Source: Nipponacmea schrenckii (lineage: Eukaryota > Mollusca > Gastropoda > Lottiidae). From it: a DNA stretch of 64,000 bases. Numbering within the stretch: position 1 is the stretch's first letter; every line of letters starts with the position of its first letter. The notes beneath the pieces are model-generated. The model was not told where the DNA came from, did not search any database, and worked only from the letters and a program-made list of their open reading frames with translations. Made by a program: the position numbers and the translations under genes. The DNA is taken from contig JAUJPP010000003.1 of the NCBI GenBank assembly GCA_030562195.1, forward strand, positions 32,866,602 to 32,930,601, written 5' to 3'. Positions 24,101 to 36,228 of this stretch are shown here, one piece after another.

Positions 24101-27100
24101 CTTGTAAAATTTGTCAAAAATAAGCTTTAAACACAATTTGATTTCATGAAATTCAAAACGTGTGATTTTCATGTTTTTCAGGTGAAACGTATAGCAGAGT
24201 ATGATAGATATTTACAGAATTTATTAGCCGAAACAGATCCTTCACATCAGGATTTTGATTCTTTGAATAACGCTGTTAAAAGAGTTAATGCTGTAAGTTG
24301 ATAATTATTAACATCCAAGGTCTTTGAGCTTTTCTGTGCAACTATTGTGCCCAAATGTGTTAAGGCTTAAATATTTTGACACCATCTGTGTTCTGTTCTC
24401 TATTGTGACACCATCACTTTCATAATAATCATTTCAAATAAGATGTATCTACAAATTTGAATGCACATGAATTTTGCCAAGTTTTTGTAATGTCTTTCAA
24501 TCCATATCCAAAACATAAGTAATCAGTAAGTCTTTAACATATTGTTTTTCAGATAAAACATATAGCAGAACTTGATAAATCCAGTCATACAGACGTGCTT
24601 CCTGGTGAAACAGACGTCCTGTCTGATGGTGGTAATGACCAATCAGAGAAATCTCGTACTTTACCCAGTAATAAACGTAATAGCTCCAGCAGTGCTGTTA
24701 TATTTAAACATTTAACAGTAGGCAGTAAATTCAGACCAGCAAATAATTGGTAAGTAACAACTGTATACTTCTGTTTGCAAAATAACCTCAGTGCACCATT
24801 GAATTAAATCATAATAAATGATCAAGAGGATGCATAGCGTCTGGTGTTGAATATCTTTTTTAAACTAGTGATTACATATTTCAATTCCTTGTTTTCAGGA
24901 GTCAGAGTATGGGTCTTCCTATGGATGGTGAATCTGATGGATTAGCTGGTAATTCAGATGAAAGAATGTATGTTATGGAAGGTCCTGTGGTTTTCACTCA
25001 AGTAAGTTTTTTTTGTAGCATCTGAAATATAATATTTTTATTATCAGTGATGTTAGTTTGCCTTCATCAGAAACATTTTACTGAAATGGTGGCAAAGTTG
25101 CCCTTCTTTTACTTAAGATGGTACATGTTATTTCATTTAGTAGGAAATCATTTGCTTTGGGATAGAAGGAGCTGATACTCAACTGAGGAACACACACACT
25201 TTGATTTTGAATTGGCTAGATCATAGCAGGTCTGAAGATTGATGTGAAAGAGGACATGCACATATGAACTTCATGAATGGGTTGAGTTCAAGATTACACA
25301 ATTAGGAATACGTGTGATCTCTGCAGTGTTTACCTCAGTTTTACCATTTTGTGATGAAATTCACAACATTTTGGCAGAAGTGAATGAGGTTAGGTACAGG
25401 GCACAGAGGTCAAATATTGCACACCTGTTGTGTCTGTAAATTGCATCAAAAGCAAGAAGAACTAACTTGCACTTAAAGTCTGTGGAAAAAAATGTTTATA
25501 TCAAAAACAATGAATAAAGAGTGAAATTCTGTCTTCAAAAATTCAATTGTGTTTCTGTTTGCATTTGACAGGGTTCAACCAAACAAGACAGGTATTTGTT
25601 TTTGTTCAGTGACATATTGCTGGTTGCTAAGGAAAAGTGAGTTGTTTTAGATTACCCCATTCTTATTTATTTTACCCTTTTTTTTAGTCGTTTTCTTTTT
25701 GACACAAACGTGATCGAAACTAAAAGTAAATTCAAAGTGATATCATTGTATGATTAAGTGTCAATAAAAATGGCTGCCGTACTTGACTATTTTTTGTCCA
25801 TGATGTTTGTTTGGGTGAAAGGACTAATTAGCAGCATGTTGTCATTAGACCTGTAAACGTTTTCTTACATGTTAAGCAAATTTATCTCATATTAGAAAAC
25901 CAACTAACTGTTGATTAGAGTTCATAAAAGTTACGTTGTTCAAACATTCCATTCAAATGGAAGCTCTGAATTATAAAATAAAATCAGAAATGATGTCACT
26001 TTGCATGTATAAAGGGAATATGATAAAGGCTAAGGTTATACTTGAGTATAATTTTGGGCCACTGCCATACTAGTTTTCATGTTACCGAAAAGGTTTGGCC
26101 TTAAAAAATAGAAAAGGTTACTCCTTTCCTGACAAAATAATGAAATGTTGTATCTGCTAGGGTCACGATCAAAAAGTTCTATTTTGTTTCCAACATTAAA
26201 ATTTATGTATTTACATTGTACTTTTAGATCAAGTGCTACCTTTAAATTGAAATACCGAGTGAATGTTACAGATCTGTTGATAGCATGTATAGAAGCAGCA
26301 GATAACACAATGCCAGCAGACAGATCATTTGTTATTGGTTGGAAATCAACCAATCTTATTGCTACGTTTGCTGATGCCAATACCAAAGAAATGTGGTTGA
26401 ATCATATCCTAGAGTAAGATTGCATTTTTTTTAGACTGCCTGAGGGTGGGATTCTAAAATAATAAATTTTCCGCCCTTATCTATGTTGGAAATTCTCAAA
26501 GCTTCTAAACTAGTCAAGAGGCTCAGATTCAGTAAATTTAGACTTTAGATCTTTAAGCAGAAGAGTTCAAAAAATTTATCAACATTCTACTATGAGTTTG
26601 ATTCCGATGATTTTATAATGCTTGCATGCGAAACTTAAAGAAATTCAGACCCTTAATTATTGTTTTATCAAATAAATGTTTATATCTTGTAGTCGTCGTA
26701 ATGCAGAGAAGGCTAAGCAACAATTAAATAAGCTCAACACTACCAGGAGATTAAATGATACAGATGAATCTGAAGATGAAGCTTACTATGGTAAATAAAT
26801 CTTTATGACTCAAATAAATCGTTCATTCTGGTCACCAAAATACTGTGATTGTGCAAGGGAGATAAATCCCTTGTAAAATCAACCTTAAATATATTCTATA
26901 GATTAGAGACCTGGCCTATATCTCCTTATTGGAGGGCCTCTAGAACTAAGGGTGACCTTGCTTTGGATCTCTCCCATATCAATTTATTTTTCATTATTGA
27001 GTCCTAAATTGACTGTATTCAGTCCATTCTAATGATCCATATAGTATTCTCTTATTGCATTTGCACCAATCACGACTGTGGATCCTGAAATTTCAGGGAA

Positions 27101-30100
27101 AATTGGATCACTTATTAGCTTAATAAAATTGAGCCAATATTGAAAGTTGGACATTGGTATTAAATTAAAAGCAGATTAATAACATTTAAATTGAAATATT
27201 TCTTTTCTAGAAGAGGCACCTAATAGAAAACACAAAAGAGGTGCACTGTTAAACATTTTCAAGAAATCTTCAAGAGAAGACACAAGCAATGTTAATGAAC
27301 AAACCAGACCTACTGGTAAACTATTTGGTCAACCTTTGGAAACAGTGTGTACAACAGACAATGAACCACCAAAACATATACTTGTAAGTCTTTTGATTAT
27401 GCTCAGCCTTCAGGAACACCCGATGTCACTCTTAACCTAACAATCTTAATTGGGACCAAACCAGAAGAAACATTTTTAACAAGAGTTCACAAGGATTCTT
27501 TTTCCTAGCTGGTTCTTGGCTAAAGCCCTTTTTATGGATTTTTCCTCATGATTTTAATCCATTTTCTGCTGGTTTAACTAAAATAATGAAATATTCAAGG
27601 ACTGGCAAATGCCAACAAAGATAAAAACCCACAACCACCATGATTGCTACTGATCTTACTTATTTTTTAATTTAGTCGTACAGCACTCTCAACCATGTCC
27701 ATTTTAAATTCAGTCGTAATGCATTCTTAACCATGTCCATTTTGATTTCAGTCAATGTTGGAGATATTATTTCGAGAAGGTGCCTATACAACGGGTATAT
27801 TGAGGAAATCAGCCAATATGAAAGTTTGTAAAGAAATTAAAAAGCATATAGATGAATCTGACAGTATTTCTTTAGAAGATCACCAGGTTTTGGCGATTGG
27901 TTCAGTACTAAAGGTAATTTAAGCTTCCTTGATCCACGGGTTTTCTGTATTGGCTGTGGGTTGTATCACTATGGTATCTATAGAAATATATATTGTATTA
28001 ATATTATTAATTTTACTGCAAAGTCTAGATTAACATTTATTGACATTCAAGTTCATGAGCAGTTACTCGTGGCATTGGAGGATGCAACAGTAAACATTCT
28101 AAAGCATAATCATAGCTTTCACCATTGCAGTTTAAGCTCTAATTAAGCTTTCATTATCACTGCATCCAAGACTAAAAATTGTTAGGAGGAAGATGTTGTT
28201 GCAAGTTATATATGTATATATATATATTTATTGGGAATGGTCTATACTCAAGCTTTGGGAAGGGTTAAGCCTCATTACACATGTAACACTATAGACATTA
28301 ATATGTACGGATATGGGGCATAGAATATAGATGGACTTACATCGTCTGCACAATTCTGAGATTTATTCGAAAATCTTGTTTGCCAAACATGCTAAAATTT
28401 ATACCAAAAGGATCAAGATAATTGTATGTTTGGCAAACAAAATGTTTTTAATATGTGATGTATCTCACTCATTCATTCATTCATTCGTTCCTAAACATAT
28501 TAACATTTGTTTAATTTGTCACATCACATTTTCATTCTCTCCTTTTCTGTCCACAGTTTTTCCTTTGTCAATGAGTTGATTTTTGTTGAAATTCCATATT
28601 GCATTGACAAGCTGATAAGGTAGCTAATTCATTATCATTGAGAGTCATTCGTATGATCAACTTGACATTAGTAAGGTTTTCATTTTCAAAGTTCATTTTT
28701 AACAGATCAGATGGAAAAGGGATTTTTTTTCTTCTTGGTCTAAAGTTGCAGGTTGTAAAATTGGTTAGGCATTATTGCAACCTTTTTTGGGTTTTTTTAA
28801 ACTTCATTTTCATTTAAATCTGCTAACTTTAGTTTCAAGAAGGAAAACTCTTATTATGAAAAACACTCCGAAATTAGGCTACTGTAAAGCTGCTTTCACA
28901 ATAGTAATGGTAATCAGGTTTGGTTTTGGTATTGTTCTGCATGCTAAAACTTGTTTTAATCAAGAAATAATAATGGTGCAGGTAAAAATTTGATAATTTG
29001 AACAGAATTCCTATCATACCTTTTGTCTGATTTTTTATGTTTATTTATCTATGTCTGTAAAGGTTTGTATTAATTTATTGTACATTGTATTAAAAATATA
29101 ATATGAGTTATAGCGCCATATTGTAAGCCACCGATATGTGGACAATTGTAAAGGTAAGTTGAATAAGTAGTGGACAGGACATTTTAGCCTAAGGTCACAT
29201 AGTTAGTGGTATAGGGTCTTTACTTTTGGGAAAATTTGTTCAATATCTATTGGAAAGTTGTAAGGTTTTGCTGCCTTTTTTAATTTTTTTTGCATTTGGG
29301 CTTATAATCTTTGAAAATTTTCATAAAAGACAGGTAAGATGGGGTTTCTTCATGGACGATTTGAAAATGGGGATTCATTTGCATGATAACAATCATCTTT
29401 TGAATATCGGTTAAGTTGTTCATAGGCATGTTTTGATGAGAAGAGAGGTTTCTGGTCTCCAGGATATAACATAGGTACATTTATGGGTTGTTGATTTTCC
29501 TTGATGCTGTGAAACTTTCTTTGGTAGATTTTAATTTAGGTAAAATGGTTTTCCATTGCATGATACATTTACAAGAGGGACATTCAAACTGTGAAAACTA
29601 CTTATTAGTCAACACATATATTATATAGATTAGAAAGTACTGGTTTCAATTTTCTCAGAGTGCATGTAGACACCATCATCAGGGCTTCATTACGAAGATA
29701 GTGATTTCTGGTTTGGTTTTTAAAGAAATTAATTATTTTTTTAGTTTTAGTTGTTGTTTTTGAAAAAAAAGGTGTTTTTTCAAGTCCTTATCTTTAGAAT
29801 TCATTTCAATATTTTCTTTATAAATTCCTTCCTTCCTTCCTTATACATTCTTTGTTACTGTGACTTCATTTATTTGTGCTTTTCATTATCAACCCAAATT
29901 AAGGTTGGAATTTGAAGTATTTGTTGAACTAAATGACTGTTGTCTTTGTTTTTAAAGGACTACCTGAGATCCATACCAAAGAGTTTGTTATTAGAAGATC
30001 TGTATGATGACTGGATGGAAGCAGAAAAGCTAGAGGAGAAAACAGACCAGATTAAGAAAATTAAAGAGTAAGTGTTGATCTTGTTTTGTTAAATCTAGTT

Positions 30101-33100
30101 TAATAAATTTAGTGCATCAACAAAAGCAATGGTTTAGAGCCTTCCCAAGTATATACAATAAAAATGGAGTCAAAGAAACAGCTCTTGATGATTTTATGGT
30201 TGTTTGACTTAAAACTTAGTATATCTAAGAATATACTTAGTAGTGAAAAATATTGGATACAAATAAAACATCGTCCATTTTGAATTAATGTGCTGATTAA
30301 CAACTGTTTCTTTTACATCTGTTTCTTTTACGTCATTTCCCAGAGTTAACCAATGCATCAAAATACATATGGATAACAATAACAATTTTTCTTTTCAGGT
30401 TACTTACACTCAAACTTCCAACTTGTCACCTTACATTACTGAAGTATGTCATGTGTGTCTTGCATCATATTGATGAGAATAGTACAGAAAACAAGATGTC
30501 TGCTTCCAATCTTGCTGTCTGTATTGCTCCAAGTTTGTTATCATCCAAAAATAAAAATGCCAACTTGAATCCTCAAAGTGTCAATAGTGCCATTAAGGTT
30601 GTTCAAATAATGATTGAAAACTGTTGTGATATCTTTGGTGAAAATGTGGTTCATTTGTTTGGTTCAAGCAGTATTGGTCACAAGATTCGACCTGATTCAG
30701 ATTCTGATAGTATGCACAGTATTCTTAGCACTCAAGAATCGACAGGTAAGTTTAGAGACACCAATATTTTCTTTACAAAACCATTAATTAGTAAAACTGA
30801 GAATAATGTACTAAACAAAAAAAATTTCCAATAGATCTCCTTTTAACAAGTATGCTGAAATTGTTCTTAATTGTTGTGTCATTGAGTGAAACTGCTGTTA
30901 TATTTGAAAGCACATAATCTGTGTTCTATTTTCAGGAGGAATGAGGCGAGATGGTTCATCAATGGACAGTTTAGTTGAAGAAGTACAACTCTATCATGGT
31001 GAATCTAGTCCTAAATCTGGTAAAAGTCACATTTCACCATCAAGCCTGAGTCATGACTCAGGATTAATCACCAGTGACTCCCAGGCTTATGAAGATGAGT
31101 TACTAGATTCAGACAGGAAGTTGTACTTGAGAAGCATGTCTAGCCACGAGAGAAGCACCTGCAGTTATAGTGATTGTGGAAGTATGTACAGTCGGAGCAT
31201 GGAATCTACCTCTAGTTTTGAGACACATGAGCCTGTAGCACCACCTCGCAGGAAAAAAGACTTTTCTTCCACATCAACGTTTGATACCTTCATTAACTAC
31301 CCCAGACCACAATCAGCTTACAGTAGAATTGGTGGAAGTGGAAAAGCTGTTCGATCACATCCTGATTTGGGAAAACGTCTGTCAGGGGATTCATTGAAAA
31401 GTGTGGAAGAAGCTGCTGAAGACATGCCCAATGAAATGTCTAGTGTTTTAAGACCGAGAACAATGTCTTCCAAATTTAGAAGCAGTGAGCCTGTACTTTC
31501 TGTGACAACATCAAGGGATAAGGTTATTCGACAGTCAGCTGTTTCTGATGGTACCCCTCCTGTGTCACCGATTTCACCAGACTCCTACTTCACTAGCTCT
31601 AGAGACAGCTTAACCTCAGAGTCTTCTACATCCAACAATCAGTTTTCAATAGAAGATGTCCCTGATTACTGTCAAACAAACTCAAAATATGACAAAGACA
31701 GTGATTCAAATTCATTTTCGTCAACCATTGTTATCAATCATTTTGGTACTCCAGAACATCAAACTTTCTCAAGCTCTCAAAACAGCTCACCAAACTCATT
31801 TAGTGACTCAATAAACAAATCTGTTCCTCTAACCATAAATCATCAATATAGTGATATGTACACATCTGATCAACCCTCCAAATTTGTGTCTTCACCTACA
31901 ATTTCCATCACCCAATGTTCCAGTAGTTCTGAAGAGATACTGGATGATGATGATGATGATTTTGGATTCAAAAAATCTCCCAGAGCACCTGCCATGAAGA
32001 TACATCAACAAGTTAGTCCCAGGCAAATGATAAACAAAAGTTATGGATCTCCTCCTCCTCGTGTGGTCTTAGAGAATCTGGAAGAGAACCAGAGCTCCGT
32101 TGGTGCAGGTGGTTTAGAAACAGGAAGTGGTGTTGTTGTTCATCAAAGAACACAGCGAAGAAACTCGCTAGATTCAATTTCAGATTTAAGAATTGAACAG
32201 AAGACCAATGATATAAAACATCAAGAGCTTGAAGGGTTATTTCCTTCAAGGAAACGTGTGACAGTGATTCACAGAAGCAGGCTACATAGCCCATATTCTA
32301 ATAATTACATGTCCATGACAGACCTATCTGCAATCAAAGCTGAACAAGCAAGGCAGCATGCCAGATTAGAGGAAACAAGACGTCCTCTTGAACCGCCCTC
32401 TTATAATGAAGCTATGCAGAGAAATTTTAAACTTTTGTGTGGAATACCTCCAGACATTACTGATCAAGACACAAAGAAGCAGAAAGAAGCAAGTGCTCGT
32501 GCTAAAGAACTCTATCAGCAATCTATTCAGGCTTATGAATCGGACACGCAGCATAAACAAACAACAAGGTCAAGTGAAATTAAAGCTCAAGTTAATGAAG
32601 ACAATGATGTGTATGTGACACTTTCCCGAGACCTTCATAAGTCTCGAGATCCTCTTAAAATATATGAGGAATCAATGCAAAAGTATGAAAGTTCTGTTCA
32701 AAATCCACAATCAGATGAACATATTTCAAATCCAAACAATCTTACAACAAATGCAAGTTTGCATCGTAGTCAAAGTGACTTGGCATCTCGACCAACATCA
32801 AAATTAACTTTACGCCTTAATGAACAGAATCGTCAAACGCAATCATCGTCTTGTCTGGATCCTAACAAGAGGAAATCTAGGACCTCTTCTCAGCCACCTT
32901 CATACAAAGATGCAATGATCAGTAAACAAACTATCAAAGACTACACACAACCTGAAGCTACTCAAGTGCCCATAATTGTTGAAAAAACTGAAATTCGTAA
33001 GGATAATTCTCAGAACTCTTTAAGAAAAGTGTCTGAATCTAGTTCCACTCACAGACAATCTTCAGCCTCAAAAGTGAAAAGTGATTTGCCTTGGAACGTT

Positions 33101-33424
33101 AGTGCTATGACCAAAATGTTTGAACATCAGAGTGGTCCATCTGACTCTCCCTATTCTAAAAGTGTATTACCCCCGCCTTATCAGCATCCACCTCCTTTTA
33201 AACGAGAGAACAATGGTGTTAGGACTAGTGTGTCTAGTAATAGTAGTAGTGGTAGTTATATTACAACACAAACTAAAACTAATACTGTCAGACGTTCTGG
33301 ACCACAATATGTAGACTATAGTTTCAGTTCTTCTTCCGAAGATCTGAATAGTTCAGGCAATTTTTCACATTACCGTGAGGACAGTGTTGAAAGTGATGAT
33401 TTCACTGATGTGTCTTATGTCTGA
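18141..33424 (+). CDS. Rho GTPase-activating protein, ARHGAP20/TAGAP-like (PH + RhoGAP)
   Basis: RhoGAP proteins speed GTP hydrolysis on Rho-family GTPases at membranes and cytoskeleton. Exons in continuous frame: 18141-18233, 22917-22967, 24182-24292, 24553-24749, 24899-25001, 25572-25636, 26228-26413, 26693-26790, 27211-27383, 27752-27913, 29958-30067, 30399-30745, 30936-33424, about 1394 residues. A PH domain covers about 172-268 (DRYLFLFSDILLVAK; SFVIGW), aligning well with human ARHGAP20. RhoGAP runs from about 337 (GKLFGQPLETVC) to 530, with arginine finger Arg377 in GILRKS and MSASNLAVCIAPSLL. The human RA domain between them is absent. Residues 49-90 resemble the last helices of a DH (RhoGEF) domain. 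The tail, one 2.5-kb exon, is Ser-rich and disordered with three PPxY motifs, SSMDSL as in ARHGAP20, a poly-Asp run and a C-terminal SYV PDZ ligand. The first two exons are least certain; the gene may begin further upstream. Confidence 0.85.
19589..20055. mobile_element. Short TTAA-flanked inverted-repeat element (MITE), copy 3
   Basis: A 467-bp element in the first intron of the RhoGAP model, flanked by TTAA at 19585-19588 and 20056-20059. Its terminal inverted repeats are 19 bp with 18 matches: AGGGGCACAGTCTTGATTT on the left and the complement of AGGGGCACAATCTTGATTT on the right. No transposase is encoded; the minus-strand open frame at 19795-20043 lies inside it. The clean ends suggest a fairly recent insertion. 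Confidence 0.75.
20084..20245 (-). mobile_element. SINE-like repeat, family 2, copy Q
   Basis: A minus-strand copy of the element at 9838-10085, with a GAAATGAAATTTATGGAG tail, GTGCACAGCCTGTAGC and GGCCTCGGCTTATTGTCCCA. It starts 25 bp after TTAA element 3 and has lost internal sequence. Confidence 0.55.
27478..27640 (-). mobile_element. Decayed fragment related to SINE family 1
   Basis: Within a RhoGAP intron, GTTCACAAGGATTC, AGCTGGTTCTTGGCTAAAG and TTTTCTGCTGGTTTAAC follow the order of the family 1 body with many substitutions. It is an old copy if real. Confidence 0.35.
27914..29957 (+). other. Large RhoGAP intron with simple repeats
   Basis: This 2-kb intron splits the RhoGAP domain. 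It carries a TA run at about 28207-28230, a CATT run at about 28468-28490 and a CCTT run at about 29823-29840. No further exon or mobile element was recognised. Confidence 0.6.
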
Positions 33425-34180
33425 AGTAGGTGTAGCTTATGCTCTAGACGAAAAAGTATATCCTTAAGTGCTAACTGGACAATGTATGAGGTTGGCCCTC
33501 TAGGAACCCATACCTGCGTGAAACTTTGTGTGCAATACCCTGATGAAATTTCGTTTTCGGTTGTTGGATATTTTCCAATTTATCAGGGTAAATTAAAGGT
33601 GATTGTGTAACAGGCAAGAACTCATTCCACAAGCATTGTGAGCTTGATATGAGATATATTTGCCAAATGGTTATTACCTACCTGGATTGAAGTGTATTCC
33701 AATTGGTCACAACACATGTGAAACCTTGTTGAAAATAAGGTTTATCATAACAAACATCATTAAGTGCCATTTTGATATTTGTGTGTGTATATATTGTACT
33801 TAAATAATAGTCTAAATAATACTGTATTATTAATTAATATCATTTATATAGTTTCTTAGATTTTGATATCTTTTATTTTATAGATTTTGATATTAATATT
33901 CACTGATCCATGTATGATAAATATCGGGATTAAATGCAAACTGGATACATTACTCCAAAAGCATGTGTTGGAATCCAGAATCACAATGGGCAGCAGGGAT
34001 TATTTTGTGACAATTTTTTCTATCTCTGCATGGCTTTCAAGAAATACAATTGAGTTGTATAGGACCCTGAGATCCTTTGTATCCTACCAAAACTAAGGTC
34101 GATTATTGTTGTATAATATTATTCATTAAAATGAATCCCAGAGAACTATTGTTAATAAACCATTAAATTGAATATCTCTT
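33425..34180 (+). other. 3' untranslated region of the RhoGAP gene
   Basis: Noncoding sequence after the TGA stop. An AATAAA at 34154-34159 is the likely polyadenylation signal, giving a 3' UTR of roughly 750 bases. Confidence 0.55.
34154..34159 (+). terminator. Polyadenylation signal, RhoGAP gene
   Basis: Canonical AATAAA about 730 bases after the stop codon and before the inverted-repeat element at 34312. Confidence 0.45.
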
Positions 34181-35165
34181 TTCCACTGGCTATGTTGAAA
34201 AGTAAACTATAGAAATACTCATAACTCTTTTCTATTTTGATTTATCTCGTTTGTATTCAGTATTTGCTATACGACAAAAAATATGTAATACCATATAATC
34301 TGTTACATAGTCAGGGGCGCAGATCCACGATACCAGAGAAATGGAAGCGCTTAGCTCATGAGCGACTTATTCGCTCCGTTGTGGACTTCGGGGAGCCTCT
34401 CCCAGTCTCTGGGCTGTCGCCACCACCGGCCGTAGAATGCTTACGTGCCGTGCACTGAAAGATCTCTCTCCTTAATACATGAGCTTGTGGGATTTACTTA
34501 ACTGCACACAGCAGCATCAGAAGACCAAAGAATTCTAGGACAAGGCATGATCAAATGCTGAGTGTCCCAATCGTGATCTGCGCCAATGTCAAATGTCATA
34601 TTTACAAAATAAACTACTCTGAAGCCATGGTATGAGTGAAAATCGTAAAATTTGATTCTTTCTGTTGAAGACATTTCTAATCTTCGAAACACTAAAATCA
34701 AAACTTTTATAAACAACGATTATAGGATTTCTTTTTGTTACAAGTTGTTTTGTTAATAAAATATTTATATATATTGCCGAAAATAAATAATATACCTAAT
34801 TTATTCTTTATCTTTGTTTAAAATGCTTCTATTCTGTTAGAAATTGGAAAAGTAGAACCTAAAATATCTGTCCTGGAAATTCCTTTTATTGAAGAGTTAA
34901 TGGTTTTGCCGTTTCCAATGTCCGAATACATCTTAATATTGAAGTTAAGTGAACAAAGTATGGCCTTGATCCCCCATTTCATGTAAATATAGCATTCTGT
35001 CCCCAGAAAACAGCCTTTTATTCCAATTCTCCTTTTCAATGATGATTTGTGTCAGTTTTGAGATTTTACAACCAAAACGGATATTTTTTCTGATAAGGGA
35101 TAATTTGTTTGGTATTTTAGCTGTTCTTATTGTGATAGAGAATTCGACTGGATGAAGAAACGCAA

Positions 35166-36191
35166 TTGTTGCAAAATAAGAATTGCTTCAAAATCAATTC
35201 AATATTTCAAAATATCTATATGGTCCCATCCTCTACAGTTGTCCCCCGTTTTGTGCCAATCTTCGTAGACTACCCCCTTATTCAGGAAGCTAACGCTGCC
35301 AATGAATGTGGTCAATATCATATATTCTTTTATAGAAAATGTAAAACTGCCACACTAAATGCAAGGGGAGGTTGTTCAGTCTACTTCAGGTCAAAATATA
35401 AAAAGGGAATTGAAGTTGTGAAAGATAACGATGGCGATAATGTTTGGCTATTACTAAAACAATCTGTATTCAGTTTGGAAAAAGACCTCTATCTTTCAAT
35501 AAATTATATTCCACCCCAATCATCGGGTATCTGGTCCAAAAGAGAACGCGACCCGTTTGATATACTTGAAAATGATATTGCCATGTATAGTAAACTTGGA
35601 AACGGTGTTATTGGTGGCGACTTCAATGCACGTACCTCTAATCTTGTTGATATTGTTTCACCAGATTCAGAACCCTCCTCTTCATTTGAAAAACCTTACC
35701 CACAAGTTTTTTCAGATTTACCTGATAGCAAATTCTTATCTGTCAGAAACAATCAGGATAAAAAAGGAAATGCTTGGGGGAGGGAACTTATCCAATTATG
35801 TACTAGCTCTAATATTTGTATTCTAAATGGCAGGTGTATTGGAGACATGTTAGGGGCAAAAACGTGTATAAATACTAATGGCTCGAGCACAGTGGATTAT
35901 GTCTTAACCAATCTCTCATTCTTTCAACGGGTACTTCGTCTTGATGTTTCCCCTCTTAATTACCTATCAGACCATTGTCTCTTATCATGTTCCATTATGA
36001 CTTGTGAAAACAAGGCTGTCATTAACAGCGTCAAAATTACTTCAAATCATACGCATAAGAATATAAATAAAAAATCTTTTACAAAATTTATTTGGAAACC
36101 TGAATCAGCTAAAATCTTTCAAGAATGTTTGAGAAAAAAGAAAATGAACAATACAGAATTCCAAAATTTTTTACATTCGTCAAAACAGTGA
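35166..36191 (+). pseudogene. LINE endonuclease fragment
   Basis: Endonuclease/exonuclease/phosphatase-family domain of the LINE. In order it shows RGGCSVYFRSKY, YLSINYIPP, VIGGDFNART near residue 150, a TVDYVLTN block and YLSDHCLLSCS, matching the middle and C-terminal catalytic motifs. The N-terminal motif with the metal-binding Glu is not seen. The frame ends in TGA at 36189-36191, and the linker continues in another frame from 36229, so a frameshift or stop breaks the ORF. Confidence 0.8.
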
Positions 36192-36228
36192 TGTACATCC
36201 AGCTACAAATTATATAACTGACTTCATT

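Noticed and set aside
26036..26386. Minus-strand 116-codon ORF
   Set aside because: It is antisense to the PH-domain exon of the RhoGAP gene, whose splice sites and alignment are convincing.
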